In this document: piece by piece, positions 1-6,615 of the stretch
Layout: each line of letters begins with the position of its first letter
Position numbering within the stretch: the first letter of the stretch is position 1
IMG/VR virus record: IMGVR_UViG_3300048922_000478
Location: 1 to 38,272 of that record
Length of the DNA: 38,272 nt
From: a virus
Direction: 5' to 3' (one strand)
Program-made: the position numbers and the translations under genes
Notes under the pieces: generated by a model
What the model saw: the letters and a program-made list of their open reading frames with translations, nothing else
Database searches by the model: none
Told to the model about the DNA's origin: nothing

Positions 1-531
1 ATGACTGTTTTCCTGGCGAAAGATTGGACCGAAATCGCGCTGTTGCCGGACGGCGTCGGCGTGCTCGTCAATGGCGAGCCGCATCTCGCCGGCCGCATGG
101 CCTGCCGCGTGCTGGAAGTCTGGCGCGACCGCGCGCCCGGCAGCCGCGTCATATTCCGCCAGATGTTCGGGCCCGGCCAGACCAACCGCTATATGGCGGC
201 GCTCGACCGTTTTTTGTCGCGCTTCGACGATCTCGCGCTCAAGCGCGACATGCTGCGCGAGCATGGCACGGCGGTGAATTTCACCGTGCGCGCGGCGAGC
301 GCGGAGGAGATCGCGGCGGCCGCCGAGGCCGAGGAAAAGCCGAAGCCAAAAGCCAAAGCCAAGGCTCCGCCGCCCGTCATGACGGCTTTTCCCAAAACGG
401 CAGCGCCGCGATTCGCCCGACGGCCCGCGCCGCTCGGGCCGGACGAGGTGCGGGCGCTGGCGGCGCGCTATGCCCGCGGCGAAATCACGCGCGAGGCGAT
501 GTCGCGCGCGTTCTGGCGGGCGCCAGGATGA
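1..531 (+). CDS. Hypothetical early phage protein with basic linker
   Basis: A 176-residue protein that I do not recognise. The window opens exactly on its ATG, so no upstream ribosome binding site can be checked and an earlier start is possible. Residues 1-100 look like a compact alpha/beta domain. Residues 100-145 form an Ala/Glu/Lys/Pro-rich linker with KPKPKAKAKA, and a short C-terminal helical tail contains ARYARGEITREAMSRAFW. That tail resembles the short-helix motif that ends many small DNA-associated phage proteins, but no function follows from it. It lies 46 bp before the ParB-like gene in the same orientation, so it probably belongs to the early operon. Confidence 0.6.
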   Translation: MTVFLAKDWTEIALLPDGVGVLVNGEPHLAGRMACRVLEVWRDRAPGSRVIFRQMFGPGQTNRYMAALDRFLSRFDDLALKRDMLREHGTAVNFTVRAASAEEIAAAAEAEEKPKPKAKAKAPPPVMTAFPKTAAPRFARRPAPLGPDEVRALAARYARGEITREAMSRAFWRAPG

Positions 532-577
532 GCGCGGCTTTGCTGGAATTTTTGTCCTCGATTTTTGGAGCCGCGAG

Positions 578-1825
578 ATGAGTCTGCGCCAGATCCAGAA
601 GATTGAAATGCCCGGCCTCGATCCGGCCGCCGTCGATGCCGACTATCCGGAGCTCGTCATCGCGAATCCCGAAGAGCTTTTCGTCGACGAAGACTATCAG
701 CGCAATCTTTCGGACCGCTCGATTGCGCTGATCCGGCGCATTTTCGCCAATTGGAGCTGGCGGGCGTTCAAGCCGCCGGTGTGTTCGCGCGTCGACGGCA
801 AATTGCATGTGCTGGACGGCCAGCACACGGCGATCGCGGCGGCAAGCCATCCGCAGGTCGGCGAGATCCCGGTGCTGGTGGTGCCGGACGGCGACCGGCT
901 CGATCGCGCGATGGCTTTCGTGCGTCACAATCGCGACCGCCTTCAGGTGACGCCGCAGCAGATGCATTTCGCGCTGCTGGCGGCTGGCGACGAAGACGCC
1001 TTGACCATGCAGCGGACGTGCGATCACGCCGGCGCGCGGATATTGCGCCATCCGCCGTCCTATGCGCGGTTCGCGGTTGGCGATCTGATGTGCATCGGCA
1101 CGTTGCGCGCCGTACTGGCGCGCCGCTATGCCCATGGCGCGCGGCGTGTCCTTGAAACTTGCGTCAGGGGCCAGCTCGCGCCGATCTCGGCCGATGCGGT
1201 CAAGGCGGTCGAGGAATTGTTTTTCGGCGACGCCTATTCCGGCCGCGTCGATGCGGACGATCTGGAGCTGACCATTCGCGAGCTCGGCGCGCTCGCCGAA
1301 AAGGACGCCAAGAAATTCTGCGCCGAACATGACCTGCCGCTGTGGAAGGGGCTGACCGTCGTCTGGTTCCGGGCGCTGAAGGGCGCGCGGCGCGTGAAGC
1401 GCGCGGCGGAGGCGGAGGCCGCGCTGCCGCCCCGTCCGGCGGCGGAGCCGCCCGTTGAGCTGCGTCAGGCGCCCGCGCCGGTCGCCACCGCGCCGCCGCC
1501 CCCGATTGTTGCGGCGCCGGTTGTGCCGGTCGACCCGCGCGCGGCGCTCGGCGTCAATGGAGACCTGCCGCGTCATATCGGCGGCCTGCAGTTCTCGGCG
1601 GAGGAAACGACCCTCATCGAGGCTTTGCTGGCGCGGCCGCAGGCGCGGCGCAAGCATCTGCTCGAAGCGATCTATGACGGCGCAGAGACGGATGAAAGGC
1701 GGGTCGAGACCGTCGTCCAGGGCGCGAGGATGAAGCTGGCGCGGGTCGGCGTCGCGATCGAGGCCTCCGGCGGCAAGATGAGAATGCGCACGCTGCTGGA
1801 GAAGGCGAAAGGCGGCGTCGCATGA
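578..1825 (+). CDS. ParB-like (ParB/Srx fold) protein with C-terminal winged-helix-like domain
   Basis: A 415-residue protein. The ATG at 578 is chosen because GGAG lies 7 bases before it and the longer in-frame start would overlap the preceding gene. Residues 20-120 have a ParB/sulfiredoxin-like N-terminal domain layout: a VDEDYQRNLS segment, then GKLHVLDGQHTAIAA, which matches the D-G-x-H core of this fold. The middle is helical. Residues 270-330 are an Ala/Pro-rich linker. The C-terminal 75 residues (LQFSAEETTLIEALL onward, ending near GVAIEASGGK) align by eye with the winged-helix protein encoded immediately downstream. The role is probably DNA binding or regulation in the early region. 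Partition is not implied, since no ParA is present. It shares a 4-bp ATGA overlap with the next gene. Confidence 0.65.
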   Translation: MSLRQIQKIEMPGLDPAAVDADYPELVIANPEELFVDEDYQRNLSDRSIALIRRIFANWSWRAFKPPVCSRVDGKLHVLDGQHTAIAAASHPQVGEIPVLVVPDGDRLDRAMAFVRHNRDRLQVTPQQMHFALLAAGDEDALTMQRTCDHAGARILRHPPSYARFAVGDLMCIGTLRAVLARRYAHGARRVLETCVRGQLAPISADAVKAVEELFFGDAYSGRVDADDLELTIRELGALAEKDAKKFCAEHDLPLWKGLTVVWFRALKGARRVKRAAEAEAALPPRPAAEPPVELRQAPAPVATAPPPPIVAAPVVPVDPRAALGVNGDLPRHIGGLQFSAEETTLIEALLARPQARRKHLLEAIYDGAETDERRVETVVQGARMKLARVGVAIEASGGKMRMRTLLEKAKGGVA

Positions 1826-2208
1826 TTCGCGTCGACGCCGGTTCGCGCCGCACTGATCTGCTTGAACAGGAAAACGCGGCGTTGCGCGAGCGTGTGGCGC
1901 AGCTTGAGAGCGCGCTGATCGGCGCGGCGCCCCTGCCGCTGGAATGGCGGCTAACGCCGCAGGAACAGCGGGTTTTCGGCGTGCTGCTGAACCGGGAGCG
2001 CGCAACGAAAGATCAGATCGCAACCGCCCTCTATTCGCTCGATATCGACGGCGGGGCGGACCCCAAGATCGTCGATGTTTTCGTCTGCAAGATGCGGCCG
2101 AAGCTGAAGCCGTTCGGCATCGTGATCGAGACGATCTTGGGGAGCGGTTACGCGCTCGATCCGGCGACGCGCAGCCGTCTTCGCCGCGACCTCATGGAGG
2201 CCGTATGA
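1822..2208 (+). CDS. Winged-helix DNA-binding protein with N-terminal coiled coil
   Basis: A 128-residue protein. Residues 12-33 form a leucine-rich coiled coil (LEQENAALRERVAQLES) suited to dimerisation. Residues 40-115 resemble an OmpR/PhoB-type winged helix: LTPQEQRVFGVLL, a recognition-helix region DPKIVDVFVCKMRPKLK, and the wing GIVIETILGSGYAL. The last follows the typical IxTxxGxGYxL ending of that family. There is no receiver domain, so it is not a two-component regulator. It is probably an early transcriptional regulator. It starts inside the stop of the ParB-like gene (ATGA) and its own stop overlaps the next start, so the set is translationally coupled. Confidence 0.65.
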   Translation: MIRVDAGSRRTDLLEQENAALRERVAQLESALIGAAPLPLEWRLTPQEQRVFGVLLNRERATKDQIATALYSLDIDGGADPKIVDVFVCKMRPKLKPFGIVIETILGSGYALDPATRSRLRRDLMEAV

Positions 2209-2387
2209 GCGCCGGCGACGTGCTTTGGTTCCGCTATGTGCGCCATGCCGAGCGCGCCGCCTATGAGGCGCGCGGATGGGTTTTCGCCGCCGATCTCGGC
2301 CTGCACCATGGCGTCTATTCCGTGCTGATGGAATGGCGCGGGGAGGGGCTGCCGCTCGATGTCATTAGCGAGGGGATGGCGGGATGA
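2205..2387 (+). CDS. Small hypothetical phage protein (60 aa)
   Basis: A 60-residue product starting at an ATG that overlaps the preceding stop by 4 bp; its own stop overlaps the next ATG in the same way. This double coupling is the main evidence that it is real. It is rich in aromatic residues (VLWFRYVRHAERAAYEARGW, then a HHGVYSVLMEW segment), as in small phage proteins found next to MT-A70 genes. I see no motif that assigns a function. Confidence 0.6.
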   Translation: MSAGDVLWFRYVRHAERAAYEARGWVFAADLGLHHGVYSVLMEWRGEGLPLDVISEGMAG

Positions 2388-3397
2388 GCACGCTCGTTCT
2401 TTACGACACGGCGAGAAAGGCTTTGGCCGAAGCGCGGCGAATAGATGAGGTCAAGACAATCCGCGATAAAATGGTGGCGATACAGCACTACGCGCGTGCG
2501 GCCAAGGATAGTCAGCTTATTGACGACGCCACCGAAATAAGAATTCGCGCCGAGCGGCGCGCGGGCGAGCTTTTGCGCGATATGGCCGCGAATGGCGAGC
2601 GGGAAGTTGGCGGGCGTCCGGAAAAACGGTTGCAGGCTGAAACCGTTAAATTAGCCGATCTCGATATTTCGAAGACGCAATCGCATCGTTGGCAAAAGCT
2701 CGCCGCGCTTGACGAGGGCGCGTTCGAAGCGCGCACAGCGGCGGCCAAAAAACAGGCTTTGGCTTCCGTCGAGATGACCGGGGCCGAGCGCACGGCGGAA
2801 AAAAAGCTGCGGCGTCAGGAACGCGAGGCCGAGCTCGGCGCGCGGCAGGCTGCTCTCCCCGACAAGCGCTACGGCGTCATTTACGCCGATCCCGAATGGC
2901 GGTTCGATGTGTGGTCTGACGGCGGCATGGATCGCGCGGCCGATAATCATTATCCGACCTCGCCGATCGACGCGATTTGCGCGCGCGAGGTCGAGAAAAT
3001 CGCCGCCGACGATTGCGTGCTGTTTCTCTGGGCTACCGCTCCGATGCTGCCAGAGGGGCTGCGCGTCGTCGCGGCCTGGGGCTTTCGCTACGTCTCGCAT
3101 TTCGTCTGGAACAAGGACCGAATCGGCACGGGCTACTGGAACCGCAACAAGCATGAGCTGCTTCTGATCGGGACGCGCGGCAAAATTCCGGCGCCGGCGA
3201 TGGGAACGCAGTGGGATTCGGTGATCGACGCGCCACTCGGCGGCCATTCGGCCAAGCCGGAAAAATTTCTCGAATTGATCGAGGCCTATTTCCCCTCCTT
3301 GCCAAAGATCGAACTCAATCGGCGCGGCCCGGCGCGTTCCGGCTGGGACGCATGGGGCAATGAGGCTGTGACGGTTTCTACAAATCACGAACTTTGA
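2384..3397 (+). CDS. MT-A70 family DNA N6-adenine methyltransferase
   Basis: A 337-residue protein. The C-terminal 180 residues are an MT-A70 (group beta) adenine methyltransferase: GVIYADPEWRFDVWS with catalytic D169-P-E-W172, then DRAADNHYPT, VLFLWATAPMLPEGL, FVWNKDRIGTGYWNRNKHE and KPEKFLELIEAYFP. The DPEW variant replaces the canonical DPPW and, from general knowledge, is common in prophages of Rhizobiales-like hosts. Residues 1-150 are helical and charged (DATEIRIRAERRAGELLRDM) and resemble the ParB-like or DNA-recognition segment that often precedes this domain. It probably methylates phage DNA to evade host restriction or to regulate transcription. It is coupled to the upstream gene by ATGA and sits in the early operon. 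Target sequence is unknown. Confidence 0.88.
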   Translation: MSTLVLYDTARKALAEARRIDEVKTIRDKMVAIQHYARAAKDSQLIDDATEIRIRAERRAGELLRDMAANGEREVGGRPEKRLQAETVKLADLDISKTQSHRWQKLAALDEGAFEARTAAAKKQALASVEMTGAERTAEKKLRRQEREAELGARQAALPDKRYGVIYADPEWRFDVWSDGGMDRAADNHYPTSPIDAICAREVEKIAADDCVLFLWATAPMLPEGLRVVAAWGFRYVSHFVWNKDRIGTGYWNRNKHELLLIGTRGKIPAPAMGTQWDSVIDAPLGGHSAKPEKFLELIEAYFPSLPKIELNRRGPARSGWDAWGNEAVTVSTNHEL

Positions 3398-3409
3398 CGG
3401 AGTGGCGAC

Positions 3410-3682
3410 GTGAATGCGGAAGCGGTGAATTGGGCGCGGCGGCAGAAGGCCGGCGGCGCGGTTGAGAAATGCGTGCTGCTCAATCTGGCGCTGGGCGCTG
3501 ACGACAAGGGCGTCTGCCTCGTCTCGCGCGCCGATCTGGCGCAGCGGGCCGAACTGTCGCGCTCAGCCGTCGAGCGCGCGCTGCAAACGCTGCGCGCCAA
3601 TGGGCTGATCGGCCGCGACGTGGCGGCGGAATTTGTCGAGATCCGGCTGCTGACGGAAGGCAGGGAAGGGGGCGGAAGATGA
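3410..3682 (+). CDS. Helix-turn-helix protein, first of three tandem paralogues
   Basis: A 90-residue protein with a GTG start, supported by GGAG 7 bases upstream (the nearby ATG at 3414 is out of frame). It is a single HTH_36-like winged helix: NWARRQKAGGAVEKCVLLNL, then SRADLAQRAELSRSAVERAL as the helix-turn-helix, then LRANGLIGR leading into the wing. It lines up by eye with the next two genes over its whole length, with a shared W-A-x-x-x-K-A-G start and a GLI ending before the wing. Its stop overlaps the next ATG. Likely a DNA-binding regulator or replication accessory protein. Confidence 0.65.
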   Translation: MNAEAVNWARRQKAGGAVEKCVLLNLALGADDKGVCLVSRADLAQRAELSRSAVERALQTLRANGLIGRDVAAEFVEIRLLTEGREGGGR

Positions 3683-4008
3683 GCTTGATCATTCAAAAAT
3701 GGGCATGGAGCGTGAAAGCGGGCGGGTGTCTCGAAAAGCTCGTGCTCGTCACACTCGCCGGGCTCTCGGATTATCGGGGATCGTGTTGGCCGGTTGGCCA
3801 AGAATTGGCTGAAGCCACTGAGGCGGCCGAAGGAAACGTCGCATTGGCGTTGGATCGACTGGAAGTCAGGGGGCTGATTTATCGCGCGCCGCCGAAACAG
3901 ATTGGCGCGAAGGCGGAGGGCGTGGTGCTCGCGGATGCGGTGTGCTGCGAGTACGCGCGTCGGCTGGGCTGGCGCGGAGAACAAGCGAACGCCGGGGGGC
4001 GCGGATGA
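3679..4008 (+). CDS. Helix-turn-helix protein, second of three tandem paralogues
   Basis: A 109-residue winged-helix protein. It has the same architecture as its neighbours: KWAWSVKAGGCLEKLVLVTL, SDYRGSCWPVGQELAEATEA, a probable recognition helix NVALALDRLEVRGLIYR, then a strand pair (EGVVLADAVCCEYARRLGW). The recognition turn (EAAEGNV) is less canonical than in the flanking copies, so DNA binding may have diverged. ATGA overlaps on both sides tie it to the first and third paralogues. Confidence 0.62.
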   Translation: MSLIIQKWAWSVKAGGCLEKLVLVTLAGLSDYRGSCWPVGQELAEATEAAEGNVALALDRLEVRGLIYRAPPKQIGAKAEGVVLADAVCCEYARRLGWRGEQANAGGRG

Positions 4009-5084
4009 GTCTCGCGATCATGTCCTGGGCGAAAAAGCAGAAGGCGGGTTCGCCCAGCGCTAAGACGGTTCTGATGCTGCTCGCGGACGCGGCCTCGTCG
4101 CAGGGGCAATGCTGGCCCTCGCAGGCCGCGCTGGCCGAAGAAAGCGAGCAGTCGATCGACAGCGTCCAGCGCCGCCTTCGCGACCTTGAGCGGCGCGGCC
4201 TGATCTATCTCGTCAGCGCCAGGCGCTGGTCGGACAGCGGCAAATGGGCGGCCAATATGGTGGTGGTGCTGGCCGATTCCCTCTGCGTCTCGTTCGCCCT
4301 GAAATATGGCTATGACCCCGCCGAATGCGGGGCTCCGGCCGTCGAAAATGAAGACCCTTCGCGCGACGTCGAAAAAAATACGGAAATTCAATCCGATAGC
4401 GCCGAGACCGCACCGCAAATTGCGGCGCCGTGCGAAACGGATTGTAATGAAAACAATGACTTGGAAGAGGGTGAAATAGGCCACCGCACCGCAGATTGCG
4501 GTACGGCGGAAAAGGATGAAAAAGCGGGTCACCGTACCGCACAGCTGTGCGGTACCGACCGTACCGCACTGTTGCGGTACGAGTACGGTAACCTTAGAAC
4601 CAATATCCCCCCAAAGCCCCCCGAGCCTTCATCGACCCCGGCGTTGGATGAAGGTTCATGGCTTTCCGATTTCAGCCGGTTCGTCGATGCGTGGACCTGG
4701 GCGGATGGCGAGCTGTTGGAGCCGGTCCGGCGCAAGTTTCGTGATCTGTCGCCCGAAGAGCGGGTTCTCGCAATCGAACACATCCCGGCCTATCTCGCCG
4801 AGGTTCGGCGCAAGGCAAGCAAGCCGATGTCGGCGCGAAGCTGGATCGGTCGGAAGGGCTGGGAGCCGTTCGTGCTGGCGGCCAAGAAACATCCGACCCT
4901 CGCGCCGGGTAAGACCGTGCCCGTGATCAAGAACTCGCCGGCCTGGTCCGCATGGCTGCAGGCCCGCGGCGTTCGCAGCTTTCCGACGCGGAAGCACCTG
5001 GTCGACGGCAGGCTTTGCGATGTTTGGGATTTTCCGACGCTCTACCCGCCCGGCGCAGGCGGGCAGGGCGCGCGGCCCTGTTGA
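4005..5084 (+). CDS. Probable phage replication initiator (HTH_36-type), third tandem paralogue
   Basis: A 359-residue protein. The ATG at 4005 overlaps the previous stop. Residues 1-85 are a winged helix (MSWAKKQKAG, CWPSQAALAEESEQSIDSVQ, LRDLERRGLIYL) of the type at the N-terminus of many phage replication proteins. Residues 100-215 are a polar, low-complexity linker encoded by the stretch that carries four palindromes. Residues 216-359 are a helical C-terminal domain (LSDFSRFVDAWTWADGELLE, PMSARSWIGRKGWEPF). A DNA-binding N-terminus, repeat-bearing linker and interaction-type C-terminus, encoded just before the late genes, match the lambda gpO plan. Initiator function is inferred; no helicase or helicase loader is visible in the window. 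Confidence 0.62.
   Translation: MSLAIMSWAKKQKAGSPSAKTVLMLLADAASSQGQCWPSQAALAEESEQSIDSVQRRLRDLERRGLIYLVSARRWSDSGKWAANMVVVLADSLCVSFALKYGYDPAECGAPAVENEDPSRDVEKNTEIQSDSAETAPQIAAPCETDCNENNDLEEGEIGHRTADCGTAEKDEKAGHRTAQLCGTDRTALLRYEYGNLRTNIPPKPPEPSSTPALDEGSWLSDFSRFVDAWTWADGELLEPVRRKFRDLSPEERVLAIEHIPAYLAEVRRKASKPMSARSWIGRKGWEPFVLAAKKHPTLAPGKTVPVIKNSPAWSAWLQARGVRSFPTRKHLVDGRLCDVWDFPTLYPPGAGGQGARPC
4413..4581. repeat. Four palindromic repeats with ACCGCA/TGCGGT arms, candidate replication origin
   Basis: Inside the initiator gene there are four inverted repeats with a shared core. 4413-4425 has arms CCGCAA/TTGCGG. 4488-4502 has ACCGCA/TGCGGT around GAT. 4534-4555 is a perfect 22-bp palindrome with GTACCGCA at its ends. 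4560-4581 has 9-bp arms CGTACCGCA/TGCGGTACG around CTGT. The last two are centred 26 bp apart. Short AT-rich stretches lie at 4371-4400 and 4441-4467. Iteron-like repeats inside an initiator gene are the arrangement of lambda-type origins, so this is a candidate origin. Confidence 0.55.
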
Positions 5085-5140
5085 TGGGCGGTCTGGCGTG
5101 TGGGTGTGCGTAGGGCTTGGCGGAATTCGGGGTGGACGAG

Positions 5141-5704
5141 ATGGTGGCGGAAAAACAACTGTCCTGGGGCGTGGCGCATACCAAGGCCTATTGCTTCGAC
5201 AGTGCGGCGGATGAATTGAAAAAGCTGGGCTTTCCGGTGTTTGCGCCCAAGGTCAGGACGATCGACGTCAAGCGCTTCGGGCGCGCCAAGACGCTGGCCG
5301 AGCCGATCGAGCGGCCATTGTTTCGGGGCTATGTCTTCGTCGCCTGGGCGGCCGGAAGCGATGAATGGGCAGCCGCTGTGAAAGCGCGGGGCGTGGTCGA
5401 TCTGCTACGGACTTGTGGAAAACTTTCGGCGCCTTCGGTTGTTCCAGCGTTCATCATGGACGGGCTCATGAAGGCCGGCGAGATCATTGATTTGACGCAA
5501 CAACCGCGCATCCTGCCGCGCGAGACATTCAACCCGGGAGAGCTGGTGCAGGTCGCCCGGCGTGGGTTTGAGGGTGAAGTGTGGCGCATTGCGCGCCTTG
5601 ACCCACGTGGGCGAATCAGATTCATTCTTCAATCTGTGAGGCCCAGTTTCGAGAAATTCGAGCTCAGCGCCTCCGCTTCCGACCTCAAGCGGGTCGTGGC
5701 GTGA
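5141..5704 (+). CDS. NusG-like transcription antitermination protein
   Basis: A 187-residue protein (from ATG 5141; GTG 5132 and TTG 5117 are alternative starts). Residues 5-110 look like a NusG N-terminal domain: LSWGVAHTKAYCFDSAADEL, then GFPVFAPKV, then PLFRGYVFVAW, matching the W-Y-V, K-x-R and LFPGYLFV pattern of the family. Residues 130-170 (FNPGELVQVARRGFEGEVWR, then RGRIRFIL) form a KOW-type beta domain. NusG paralogues such as RfaH bind RNA polymerase and suppress termination. Its place between the early block and the terminase genes suggests that it permits read-through of the long late operon, including the internal terminator at 14787-14808. Confidence 0.78.
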   Translation: MVAEKQLSWGVAHTKAYCFDSAADELKKLGFPVFAPKVRTIDVKRFGRAKTLAEPIERPLFRGYVFVAWAAGSDEWAAAVKARGVVDLLRTCGKLSAPSVVPAFIMDGLMKAGEIIDLTQQPRILPRETFNPGELVQVARRGFEGEVWRIARLDPRGRIRFILQSVRPSFEKFELSASASDLKRVVA

Positions 5705-5841
5705 CCGGCGGGAAGAGCGTCGGGCGGTTGCACGGAAGGCCTAGCGCCCCGGAGCAACAGGCAAGCGGATCGTTTCCGCCCAAGTGCTACCGCTTTGGCT
5801 TCAAGAAATCCTCACCGAAAGGCCGCGTCAGATGGCGCTGA
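5701..5841 (+). CDS. Possible small basic protein (46 aa)
   Basis: A GTG at 5701 overlaps the preceding TGA by 4 bp and opens a 46-codon frame that ends 10 bases inside the HNH gene start. The product is basic (GGKSVGRLHGRPSAPEQQ, CYRFGFKKSSPKGRVRWR). Coupling supports it, but composition alone could produce such a frame. Confidence 0.3.
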   Translation: MTGGKSVGRLHGRPSAPEQQASGSFPPKCYRFGFKKSSPKGRVRWR

Positions 5842-6155
5842 AGTGCAGGCCGCCCATGCTGGCTTGCGCCGACAGGTCGGCGGCGCGCGTCCCCCCGAAG
5901 GTGCGGGACAGTTTCTACATTACTCCGGAGTTCAGGGCCTGGCGCGAGATCGTCATCGGCCGGGCAGGGCGGCGATGCGAAAAGTGCGGGCGCGCCGAGC
6001 GTCGCATGTTCGCGGATCATATCGTCGAGGTGAAAGACGGCGGCGCGAAGCTGGACCCAGCTAACGGCCAGTGCCTCTGCGGCTCCTGCCACACATTGAA
6101 GACCAACCAAGAGAAGGCCAAGCGCCTGGCGCGGCCCTTCTCGACGGAGGGGTAG
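5832..6155 (+). CDS. HNH endonuclease
   Basis: A 107-residue protein (ATG 5832 preferred; an in-frame GTG lies at 5784). It has the beta-beta-alpha-metal HNH signature: a zinc knuckle CEKCGR, then FADHIVEVKDGG with the catalytic histidine, an asparagine in DPANGQCLCGSCH, and the final histidine in the CGSCHTLKT zinc knuckle. A small HNH nuclease directly before the terminase genes is a recurring feature of HK97-like phages, where it assists TerL in DNA cleavage during packaging. Here that role is inferred from position. Confidence 0.85.
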   Translation: MALKCRPPMLACADRSAARVPPKVRDSFYITPEFRAWREIVIGRAGRRCEKCGRAERRMFADHIVEVKDGGAKLDPANGQCLCGSCHTLKTNQEKAKRLARPFSTEG

Positions 6156-6171
6156 GGGGTTTAAATCCCCA

Positions 6172-6241
6172 ATCGAAGGCAAGCGTTAGACCGCGCTCAA
6201 TCCCGGCCGGAGATTTTTCATCGTCTGGTTTTGCCTTCGAT
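6172..6241. repeat. 11-bp inverted repeat upstream of the terminase genes
   Basis: ATCGAAGGCAA at 6172-6182 is repeated as its exact reverse complement at 6231-6241, with 48 bp between. Next to it, at 6155-6170, is a GGGG/TTTAAA/CCCC near-palindrome. The pair lies in the 121-bp gap between the HNH gene and TerS, where packaging recognition sites (cos or pac) often occur. A regulatory role for the terminase promoter is equally possible. Confidence 0.4.
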
Positions 6242-6276
6242 AAACAATCAAACATCAATCAAAGTGAGCGTTATCA

Positions 6277-6615
6277 ATGGCGCGAGGCGGCAAACGTCTT
6301 GGCGCGGGGCGTAAACCGGGATCGGTGAACAAGCGCTCGCGCGCAGCATCGGCCAAGGCCTTAGCAAATGGCAACACGCCGCTGGACATCATGCTGGCGT
6401 CGATGCGCCAGTTGTTCACAGAAGGAAAATACGCGGAGGCCGCGATGATCGCTCAGCGCGCCGCGCCCTACGTCCATCAGAAGTTCACCGCGACGCAAGA
6501 GCCGGCCAAGCGCCACGCCGAGCAGGTCGTCCAGAGCGATTTGTTCGGGCCGCAGGCAACGCAACCCGCGGACGAAAACAACGCTCCTGACGAGTTCGAC
6601 AGGTTCCTGCATTGA
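6277..6615 (+). CDS. Terminase small subunit (probable)
   Basis: A 112-residue protein. The N-terminus MARGGKRLGAGRKPGSVNKR is the basic GxRxGAGRKPG motif common at the start of phage small terminases and related DNA-binding proteins. The rest is helical with an acidic tail (ADENNAPDEFDRFLH). It ends by overlapping the TTG start of the large terminase, the standard TerS-TerL order. TerS recognises the packaging site and stimulates TerL. It is shorter than a typical TerS (140-180 residues), so assignment rests partly on position. Confidence 0.65.
   Translation: MARGGKRLGAGRKPGSVNKRSRAASAKALANGNTPLDIMLASMRQLFTEGKYAEAAMIAQRAAPYVHQKFTATQEPAKRHAEQVVQSDLFGPQATQPADENNAPDEFDRFLH

Noticed and set aside
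485-2023. Long minus-strand frame opposite the ParB-like gene (512 codons)
   Set aside because: GC-rich third positions on the plus strand open antisense frames; the product is Arg/Ala-rich without domains and the plus gene has RBS and motifs.
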